From positions 1-22,523 of the forward strand of contig CAJNDS010001341.1 of the NCBI GenBank assembly GCA_905221605.1: a stretch of DNA of 22,523 bases. Direction: 5' to 3'. The notes under the pieces are model-generated. The model saw nothing but the letters and a program-made list of their open reading frames with translations, was not told the DNA's origin and did no database searches. Position 1 is the first letter of the stretch. Every line of letters begins with the position of its first letter. Of the stretch, positions 1 to 10,000 are shown one piece after another. A program made the position numbers and the translations under genes. This DNA is from Symbiodinium natans (Eukaryota > Sar > Dinophyceae > Suessiales > Symbiodiniaceae).

Positions 1-70
<70 letters not shown>

Positions 71-99
71 CGGGGGGGGGGGGGGGGGGGGTGGGGGGG

Positions 100-159
<60 letters not shown>
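1..159. repeat. Poly-G tract at window edge
   Basis: 159 bases of G broken only by C at 71 and 100 and T at 92. Such a tract at a sequence end is more likely a sequencing or assembly artefact than real DNA, though shorter G or C runs (4943, 7915, 12867, 13648) also occur inside the window beside repeat arrays. Confidence 0.9.
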
Positions 160-160
<1 letters not shown>

Positions 161-825
161 ACCTCAATATAAGGTTGCGCATCCGGATGGAAGCCGGACA
201 AGAGACAACTATTTCGATCACCGGAACCCTAGATCCGAAACCCTAACCCCTAAACCCTAAACCCGAAACCCTAAACCCTAAACCCTAAACCCTAAACCCC
301 AAACCTACATTTGCAGCTGGGCCCTTCGGTTCTGGCCATGTCAGAGTCAGAGTTGGGGCCTAAGGCACTGCCATGAGCGGTTCAGGGTTTAGGGTTTAGG
401 GTTTAGGGTTTAGGGTTTAGGGTTTAGGGTTTAGGGTTTAGGGTTCAGGGTTCAGGGTTCTAGGACTGAAGGATCCCAAAACCTAATGAAACCCCACGTC
501 AACCCCTAAAACCCTAAACCCTGAACCCTATAAACCCTAAACCCTAAACCCCTAAACCCTAACCCTGAACCCTATAAGCCTATAAACCCTACCGACAAAA
601 AACCCGGCACGTTCATGTCCCTATGTAAGGTCAAACAAGACATGGCCCCGGAAAGGTACGCAAATAATTGCTGCCGTCTGCATGAGTTTCGACCTACCCT
701 GAGGTTTAGGGTTTAGGGTTTAGGGTTTAGGGTTTAGGGTTTAGGGTTTAGGGTTTAGGGTTTAGGGTTTAGAGTTTAGAGTTTAGAGTTTAGGGTCTAG
801 GGTTTAGGGTCTAGGGTGGCAGGGC
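160..825. repeat. Alternating telomere-like arrays with short islands
   Basis: AAACCCT at about 231-300 and 505-590, TTTAGGG at 385-455 and 700-815 (with TTTAGAG variants at 770-795). Islands at 301-380 and 595-700 show no convincing exon; 301-375 has an open plus frame after TTTGCAG but nothing further. Confidence 0.85.
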
Positions 826-903
826 AGCCGCCTACGACGCTGGGTGGGCTGAGTTTGGAAGCGAAGGTCTGCAGAAAGCAGGCTTCAACGCGGCGAGTTC
901 GAA
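826..903. other. Island open on both strands
   Basis: Plus AAAYDAGWAEFGSEGLQKAG after acceptor GGTGGCAG; minus RRVEACFLQTFASKLSPPSV with an internal acceptor TTTCTGCAG. Both protein-like. Strand undecided. Confidence 0.3.
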
Positions 904-932
904 CCCTAAACCCTAAACCCTAAACCCTAAAC

Positions 933-1017
933 CCTTGGCAGTTCGCGCTCGCGCTGGGGCGAAGGCCTCCCAGAGCTGGATGTGAGATCCGACTTTTGCA
1001 GCTCCGGCATCCAAAAA
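933..1017 (-). CDS. Candidate exon, FLDAGAAKVGSHIQLWEAF
   Basis: Acceptor GATTCCAG|TTT, donor GCCAAGG|GTTTAGGG; 28 codons + 1 nt, FLDAGAAKVGSHIQLWEAF then APARARTAK. All minus frames and one plus frame (SRSRWGEGLPELDVRSDF... to TGA) are open. It could belong to the same gene, to the next gene downstream, or to an opposing one. Confidence 0.4.
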
Positions 1018-4000
1018 CTGGAATCAACCTGACCCAAAAACCATTCAAAACATTCAAGGGGGGTTCTTTGGACTACATAAGGCATATATAAGATAGATAT
1101 ATGGGTTCACGGTTCAGGGTTCAGGGTTTAGGGCACACTTTCAAAACCAGAACTTCAACGTTCAATCACTGAGCTTCGTCTTGTGGTAGGGCGGCGGAGG
1201 CTTGGTTCCGTCGAAGCAAGCTTCGATGGCCTGGAGGGCGTCGGGTAGGGCTTATGGGGTTTATAGGGTTTATAGGGCTTATAGGGTTTTATAGGGTTTT
1301 ATAGGGGTTTATAGGGTTTCTAGGGTTTATAGGGGTTTATGGGGTTTATAGGGTTTATGGGGTTTCTAGGGTTTATAGGGCTTATAGGGTTTTATAGGGT
1401 TTTATAGGGTTTATAGGTTTTATAGGGTTTATAGGTTTTATGGTGTTTATGGTGTCGATGGGGTTTATGGGGTTTATAGGGTTTACAGGGTTTACGGGTT
1501 GGGCTCAGGGCGCCTGGCTAGAACCGATATAACCCAATGTATATTTTAAAAATATGTATATATGTATATGTACATATATACATACCTCATATAGTCCCTA
1601 TGTCCCTATGTAGCCCCTAAATACCCCCTAATAACCCCCAAGGTCCCTGACAAGGGTCCCTCCTTGAGTCCCTTGAAAGCATGGATCCCAGAAAGCACCA
1701 GGCAACGTTCAGAAACCAAGGGTGGTTTAGGGTTTAGGGTTTAGGGTTTTAGGGTTTTAGGGTTTAGGGTTTAGGGTTTAGGGTTAGGGCTTAGGGTTCA
1801 AGACTTCAGCACTGTGCCTTAAGAAACCCGAAACCGACGGGTTACTGTCGTCCAGGCGCCCAACACAGCCTGAAGGGCTTTCGGGTGTTTGGGTTTCGGG
1901 TTTAGGGACATCCCGATGCCGAAACCTAAATCCAACAAGCCGCATAACCTCTATATCAGGCCTAAAGCTCTAGACCCTCAAAACCTTGAGGCCCCAACAT
2001 GGCAACACCGTCTGAGAGAGTTTAGCTAAGTCTTGTGGCTTAGGGCTTAGGGAACCCTCTGAACCCATTACTCTGAACAGATACCCTTGACCCTAAACGT
2101 TAGGGGTTGCAGTTTGGGTTGTGAGGCCCCGGTCCTGCTTGTCGCGCAAGAGGCTCCACTCTGTCTGCGCGGCGTATAGGTTGGCTTGGCCTCAGGGTTT
2201 ACGGTTTAGGGCTTTTTAGGGCTGTTGGCTGAAAAAGCACCTGCACCCTAAACCCTACACCCCGTACAGCCTAAGCCATCTAGACATATCTACCAAGCAA
2301 TGCAGAACCACAAGCCCAAAACACCAAAACCCAAAGCCCCAAAGCCCCAAAGCCCCAAAGCCCCAAAGCCCCAAAGCCCCAAAGCCCCAAAGCCCCAAAG
2401 CCCCAAAGCCCCAAAGCCCTAAAGCCCGAAAGCCCCAAAGCCCCAAAGCCCCAAAGCCCCAAAGCCCCAAAGCCCCAAAGCCCCAAAGCCCCAAAGCCCA
2501 AAAGCCCAAAAGCCCAAAAGCCCCGAAGCCCCAAAGCCCCAAAGCCCCAAAGCCCCAAAGCCCCAAAGCCCAAACCCTAAACCCTAACCCCAAACCCTAA
2601 ACCCCAAACCCCAAACCCTAAACCCCAAACCCTAAACCCCAAACCCAAAATCTGCCCCCAAGCAGCTCTGGCTCAGGGCAGCCAGGTCCACCTGACCGCT
2701 CTGCCCGGAGGGCGAGAAGGTGTCCAGGTAGGGCCAGCCGAGCTCGCCTCGGCTGGCTCTCCGTTTCGGGGAGGTTAGGGTTTAGGGTTTAGGGTTTAGG
2801 GTTTAGGGTTTAGGGTTTAGGGTTTGGGGTTTAGGGTTTAGGGTTTAGGGTTTAGGGTTTAGGGGTCTCGGGTGTCTTCGTAGAGCTAGCTGGGGGGATT
2901 CAAAGCTTGGGCTTTACGGCTCCTGGGGGGTTTGTACTGGGTTAAAGGGTTTAGGGCATAAGGTTCAAGCTCTGACCTACCATAGAGATCGGCCCTAAAG
3001 CCTAAACCCTAAAACCCTAAACCCTAAAGCCTAATCCCCTAACCAGTCAGGAGAGTCGGGGGGATTTAGTAAGGTTATTCAGCAGGACAACCCCCAACTA
3101 GGGCCCCCAGGGCACGTATAACCCGATTTTGTGCCTCTATACAGCTAGCCACGGTTTAGGGTTTAGGGTTCAGGGTTTATGATTTAGGGCTTAGGGGTTA
3201 GGGGTTCGGGGGGTCTCGGGCATATAACTTGTAGGATACGTGCGGTTTAGAATGTTACGTAGTGTGTACATACGAGCGCGTCGAAGGAAACTCAAAACAA
3301 CGCAACCCAAACCCTAAACCATATGCCCATAAGCCCGTAAACCCATAAACCCCAAACCCCAAACCCCGCACCCCAAACCCTAAACCCCAAACTCCACTGC
3401 AGCAGCAGCGCTCGCTCCACTATACCTCAGATCGTCTGGTTCAGTGCCGCGGGGTTCGGGTTTAGGGCTTAGGTTTTAGGGTTTAAGGTTTAGGGTTTAG
3501 GGGCTAGGTTTAAGGGTTAGGGGTTTACCCTAAACCCTAAACCCTAAACCCTAACCCCTAAACCCTAAACCCTAAACCCTAAAGCCCTAAACCCTACATT
3601 GTAGGGTCCGCTGTTGCTGAGGCAGCTCTTGGGGGGGTTAAGATCAACGTTTCAAGCCTCTCCATGAGACTTCGGCTTCCCAACTACCCCCCTAAACCCT
3701 AAACCCTAAACCCTAACCCCTAAACCCCTAAACCCTAAACCCCTAAACCCCTAAACCCTAAACCCTAAACCCTAAACCCTGAGCCCGAAAACCCCTAAAC
3801 CCCTGAAACCTGAACCCTAAACCCGACAGGTGGGATTGACGCCAACCCTAGACCGAGGACAGTTAGGGTTTAGGGTTTAGAGTTTAGAGGGTTTAGGGCT
3901 TAGGGCTTTGGGCTTACGGGCTTAGGGTTTAGGGCTTAGGGTTTAGGGTTTGGGGACGCTCAGCTCTTTGCTATTGCCGGCCATTGGGGAGGCTTGTTGG

Positions 4001-7000
4001 GGAATCAGGGTCCCCTTGTGGCCAACTGTCCACTGAAGGAAGCTCCAACAAGTTTCGGGGTTTAGGAATTTCGGGTGTGGATTTCGGGGTTGAGGGTTTA
4101 CGGGGCTCAGGGTGGGCGTTTGGCTCCCAAATACTCGTGGAATCCGCAGGGGTTCGCCGTGGGGAGCCCAACCTTTCCAAAACAAGGTTTTTACTTGTTT
4201 TGTGCTCGGGCTCCAGGCTAAGGGCTTTGGAAAGCTAGTAGACCCTATAAAGACTAAAGCCCTAAGCTCTATGCCCTGACCTTTAAACCCTAATTCAACC
4301 CTGAACCCTGAACCCTGAACCCTTAGCCCTTCGGGGTGTCCAACCATTGGTGTGCGAGGAGTGCCAAGCACAACGGACACGTGCTGAAGAAGCGGCGTGC
4401 CGTTGTTGATGTTGTCCTGGGTGTCCTGCAAAAAGCCCCTCAACCCCAAACTCTTCGCACTGAGCCCTAAACCCTGAAGCCCCATACCGACCTACCACCC
4501 TAACACCCCAAACCCCTAAACCCCACACCACTGAACCCCCGAAACCCCGAACCCACCAAACTGCCACCCCACGCCCCTCCCCTGGATCAAACCCCTGAAC
4601 CCTGAACCCTATAAACCCGCACCCTGAACCCTAAACCCTAAACCCTAAACCCCCAGCTGCTCCAGGGTCTCCCCTGGTCCCTTGCGGGCCCCGCAAAACA
4701 CGTAGAATAATGCAATACCAAGTGAGAAAGTGAGAAGGAACATGAACAATAGTAGCAATGACACGAGCAGCAAGTCATGCCAATGTAGAATATAAACACA
4801 ATCTACGAGCAAAAGTAGTATAGTCAAGAGCATACCCTTCAACTAGGCTTTAGGGTTCTTTCTTCCACCGAAGAGTATCAAGGGGTATTGGGCTATCTGA
4901 GTACTCGCTTACTGAACGGAAGGGTTCCCGGTGCGGTGGGTAGGGGGGGGGGGGGGGGGTACTGCCCCTCTCCCGGGAAAGCCCCTTGCAAAGTGGCCCT
5001 GGCAGTTTTGTGAATTCACAACGCGAAAGTGTGAACGAAACTTGTCTTTGAAGGAAGAGCTTGCCCGACCCACCCCTGGCGCAGACATCGCTACAAGCAG
5101 GTGCGTGTTGGGTTTAGAGCGAAGCCCGAAGCCCAACAGCCCTTAAACCTAACAGCCCTAAACCCGGAAAATCCAAGCCCCCCACACCAAAAACCTGAAA
5201 CCCTCAGACCCTCAAGCAGTATGGCCTCCAGCCAAAAAACACGAACCAGCATCTTTAAGCATGTACATATGTATACTTATTCATATATACATACCTTGCA
5301 CCGTGCTTGTACACCTAGGTAGCCCCGAAACCTTGAACCCAAAACCCCAAACCTTTTAAACTAGAAAGCCAGGCAAGCCCTCTCCTGCGGCAGCAAACTC
5401 TCGAAGTTCGCCGTCTTCTCCGTGAAGACCCAGACAATGTTTACTGTCTTGCCTGCCTGTAGGGCTCAGGGCTTTCATGGTTCAGGGTTCGGGGTTTAGG
5501 GTGTAGAGCCTTCGAAAGAGGGCAATTCTCCAAATCAGGTCCCTTCTTTGGCTCATGGTATGGCACCCCTGAAAGAAGGACCCCAAAAAGGGACCCTAAA
5601 TCGGGAAGATAGGGAGGGGGGAGGGGAACCCATGAACTCATAACCCTAAACCCTAAACCCTAAACCCCAAAACCCTAAACCCTAAACTATGGAGCAAGCA
5701 GCTCAATGCAGCATCTGTCCAGCGGGAAAGGCCTTTTCAGGGTCCGCACCCTGAACCCTAAACCCTAAAAGGCAAACCCGAAACCCTAAACCTAAACCCT
5801 AAACCACGGGTTTTTTATGGCGGTTGCTCGTTTAGGGCTTAAGATTAGCTTAGTGGTTGGCTCTTTCTGGTTTGCGGCCTGTTGGGTCGGCGGCCTGAGC
5901 CGGAGGCTCGTAAACTTTATCCGGTTTAGGGTTCAGAGTTCAGGGCTTAATGGTGTGCTGACAGCAACAGCTTACAACGAGGAAGCCTCGAAGCCCTGCA
6001 GCCCGGAACTCCGAACTCTGAGTAAACTTAGAAAAGTACAAGCCCTAAACACACCATCACAAACACAAAACCCCTAAAATCTCTGACCCTGCGTAGTCCT
6101 AGACCCAGGCTCCACACACCACATGCTTCTTCCCGAGAACGTCCCTGCCTCGATACCCCAATACTTGTTCCTGGGCCAGGGTTTAGGGTTTAGGGTTTAG
6201 GGTTTAGGGTTTAGGGTTTAGGGTTTAGGGTTTAGGGTTTAGGGTTTAGGGTTTAGGGTTTAGGGTTTAGGGTTTAGGGTTTAGGGTTTAGGGTTTAGGG
6301 TTTAGGGTTTAGGCCTGCTGTGTCAAGAGCTTTAGGTTTAGGGTTCAGGCTTCAGGGTTTCGGGTTCAGGGTGTTCTCTCCTTCTTTTGGAGGGTTGAAC
6401 CCTAACGTTTGTTGGGGCTTGAGAGCGCACAGCCTCTTTTTTTTGGGGGGGGGACGGCTTGCAAGAGTCCGGCAAACAAGTGGAACCAGCAAAGCAGGTT
6501 TAGGGTTTAGGGTAGCATTGAAGCCAGTATTTCTCTTCTGGCTTTCGAGGCCTGCAGGAAGTTTCTGGGAACTTAGAAGAAAGGGGTTTGGGGTTGAGAG
6601 GTTTAGGTGTTGGAGTCCGAAGCATCACCTCATCTATAGCTGCTACTTGCTAAGTTTCCCAGACCCCTAATCCTTAAACCCTAAACCCCACAGGGTCCCA
6701 AAGGCCAAACCTCATAGGGAGAGCAACCCCTAAACCCCTAACCCCCCCCCCCCCAAAGCCCTCAACCCTCAAGAACAAAGCCCAGAACTCTATCGGGTTG
6801 CTTCACAACCTATTCAAGAAATCAGGAGCCAAGTCTGCAAGTAAGCAAAAACAAACCCTTCAGGGTTTGGGGTTTAGGGTTTAGGGTTTAGGGTTTAGGG
6901 TTTAGGGTTTAGGGTTTAGGGTTTAGGCTTAGGGTTTAGGGCCAGAAGCCCTCAACTCCACGTTTGCGAATAGGTCTCTCCAACGTCACCAGAGTTGAGC

Positions 7001-10000
7001 TCGCTGTGGCAGGCTCGCCTCAGAGCGTTCCACGGTTTAGGGTTTAGGGTTTAGGGTTTAGGGTTTAGGGTTTAGGGTTTAGGGTTTAGGGTTTAGGGTT
7101 TAGGGTTTAGGGTTTAGGGTTTAGGGTTTAGGGTTTAGGGTTTAGGGTTTAGGGTTTAGGGTGCGGAGGGGTTTATGAAAAGTGTAGAAGTACAGTCGGG
7201 AGACTCACATGCTTGACATCCCCCTAAACAGGACGCACAGATAATCAGCAAAAACTCGGTGAACTCTAAACTTCTTCTGAAGAACTCTTTTGATGTCACA
7301 AGGCTTGAAACGGAAGTCTGGTACATCCGTAGCTACACCTTCGGCCCCCCAAACATACTTGTGTTGCGGGTTTAGGTTTAGGGCTCTAGGGCTTAGGGTT
7401 TAAGAAGTTGGGGTGAAAAAAGGATGCCAGTACAGAAGACCATTAGGTAACCTGCAAGACAAGTAGGGGCTTCTTAATGCCGAGTTTAGGGTTGAAGGTT
7501 TGCACAGTCTGGGGTCTCGCGTGCACATCTGAGGCTAGTCCCGCAGGAACGAACACGTGCGAATTTCCCAAAACCGAACCCTCAACCGATTGCTGAACTT
7601 AGTCACTCCAAAGACAATGCGCTATATGAGTTCAGATGGTGTCGCTTCGCATGAACGTGACACCATGGCCCTGGCGCGCAATATCTAGAATGGGTGCCCT
7701 AAAGTTTACAGCACATAAACGGAGCTGCAACATCTGAACCGTGCCGCCAAAACCTCAAGAACCTAGCGGAAAGTTCGAGTTTCGGGTTTCGGGCTTGGGG
7801 CATGACTTCAGCACAGAGGGGGTCCTCCTACCCTAAACCCTAAACCCTAAACCCTAAACCCTAAACCCTAAACCCTAAACCCTAAACCCTAAACCCTAAA
7901 CCCTAAACCCTAAACCCCCCCCCCCCCCAGGGCGGTCCAAGCGACCAATGGAGCGCTTGAAGGCCGCCTCGCAGATGATCGGAAACAGCGCGGCCGTGTC
8001 CTCGTGAAAATCGTGTTTCGGGTTTAGGGTTTAGAAGTAGGGTTTAGGGCTAGGGTTTAGGGTTTAGGGTTTAGGGTTTAGGGCTTAGGGCTTAGGGCTT
8101 AGGGCTTAGGGCTTAGGGCTTAGGGCTTAGGGCTTAGGGCTTAGGGCTTAGGGCTTAGGGCTTAGGGCTTAGGCTTTAGGGTTTAGGGTTTAGGGTTTAG
8201 AGAGTTGAGGGTTTGTCGGGCTTACAGGGTTTATAGGGCGTATAGGGTTTATAGGTTTTATGTGGTTTATAGGGTTCATATGGTTTATAGGGCTTAGGGT
8301 TTTTGGGGTTTGGGGCTCGCGTTCGGGGTTTGGCGTTTGGGGTTTCGGCACTTCTGTCTTGCGCCCCTCCTGCCGAAACCCACGTAGCCCAAGCAACCTC
8401 AAATAACCCAACTAACCCCAAACAGCTTGGGATGTTCCCCTTATTCTAGCAGTCCTTAGTATGGATGATAGTACCCCCTATTCTAGGACTGTCTCTATAA
8501 AGGGGAACATCCAAACAAATAGCCACAAAACCCTATCCTAATCATTAGAATCCCTAATGCCCTTCATCTCTTCTCTTTGAAGCCCCAACAACCCCCGCCC
8601 GCCCACCTCACCCACCGTTCACCCCCCCGCCGCCCCCAAAGCCCCTCAGCACCTATACCCCAAACAGCTGAGAATTACCAGTACGTCCCCAAATGCCGAG
8701 ATGAACTCGGCTTTTAAGACCTTTAGGGTTAACGTATTGGGCGTTAGGGCTGAGGATTTGGAGTTTGGGTTCAGGGCTAAGGGCTGAGGACTTCGGGTGT
8801 CAGGGTTTGGGCCCCAAACTTTGGGGAGTTCAGGGCCGTAAGCACTGAACCCTAAACCCGAAACCCCAAACCCCAAACCCTAAACCCAAAACCTACCTCA
8901 TGCCCAGGAGTGCCGTTGAAACACATACCTATGTAAACCCTAAACCCTAAACCCTATACACTACACCCTATACCCTAAACTCTCGTGCCCAGAAGGGCCC
9001 TGAAACACATCCCTATGTAATAGCTAAACCCCAACCTTTCGGCCGGGGTGCGAAGACGGCATTGTTCGAGTAGTCGAAGCCAGCGAGGTTCAAGAATCCC
9101 GGAATGGACACCGCCAGACCTTCAGTTTTTCATGGTTCCCCTACTAATTACCCCCCTGTATACTACCCCTTACATGACCATAATTTGGATTGACTATCCC
9201 GAAAACACCTGAATTATGAGGGAACCTAGGGGGCGCGGGGTAGCATAGAGGGGGGCACTAGGAGAACCCATGAGGTTTAGGGCTTTGGGATCCAGGGACG
9301 GAGCTTCAAAACCCGCTGAAAACTTAGTCCTGAATATGATCCTCTTAAACCCGATAAGGGAACATGACAAAAAAAACAAGGGCCTGCCTTTAGGGCTTAG
9401 GGCTTGGAGCTTAGGGTACCTTAGGGGGTTTAGAGCTTAAGGTTTAGGATTTAGGGCTTAGGTTTAGAGCAAGATTTTTAGAGCTTGGGGTTTAGAGTCT
9501 TAGAGACTTAGGGAGGGTCTCCTTAAGTTGCAGCACGAAGTACCTACAAACCGTGAATTCCGAGGCGTATGCCCCCTAAGCCCCAAAACCCAAAACCCCC
9601 CTAAGCCCACACACTAAACCCCTGTCCGTAAGCCCCAAACGCTGTATAGGCCCTAGAGGCCCTGAAGGGTGTAAAGGCCGTAAAGGCCCTAAGGCATAAA
9701 CCCAAAAAGTCTGAGAGCTGAACATTTTCAGGGTCGCCTGCCCCATAATCTACCACCTCTCGCCCTGGAGTTTGGTGGGTTTAGGGTATAGGAGTTTAGA
9801 GTTTAGGGTTTAGGAGTTTAGGGTCTAGGGCTGGGGGTTTAGGGGTTGCGTCAAAGGGCTAGGAAAAGCCCTCAATCTTACGCGGCCCAACAGTATGCGA
9901 CCTTACACACCAAGCCCATCAAGCCCCCAAACCCCCGAACCCCACAGACGCTTACGTACAGATCTCGCAGCGTGCTTCGTGCTCGTTGCCACCAACAAAG

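Noticed and set aside
1-930. Genuine chromosome end
   Set aside because: Arrays switch orientation repeatedly and are interrupted by unique islands; a terminal telomere would be one-directional and uninterrupted.
2255-2593. Long minus frames rich in GFGALGLW
   Set aside because: Translation of the AAAGCCCC octamer in two frames; no start context, no splice sites, no composition beyond the repeat.
3943-4485. 180-codon minus frame taken as a single-exon gene
   Set aside because: It includes repeat-derived stretches (GLRVQGSGFRV). The two parts with good composition, 4321-4425 and 3958-4032, have their own splice sites and happen to share the frame.
4645-4842. 65-residue hydrophobic minus frame resembling a membrane segment (MLLTILLLLVDCVYIL)
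   Set aside because: The hydrophobic part comes from a T-rich stretch just upstream of the 4651-4680 acceptor, as expected of an intron 3' end. Only the last ten codons look like exon.
6178-7161. CRISPR-like repeat-spacer layout of arrays and islands
   Set aside because: The repeat is a 7-base tandem unit, islands vary in length and contain eukaryotic splice sites; no cas genes.
7636-7666. Perfect 8-bp inverted repeat as terminator or regulatory hairpin
   Set aside because: 15-base loop, no T-run, lies in a possible exon; a chance palindrome is enough to explain it.
8190-8421. Minus frames rich in NPINPIRPINP and KPYEPYKPHK
   Set aside because: Translation of the degenerate TTTATAGGG-type array; only the extreme upstream end could be coding.
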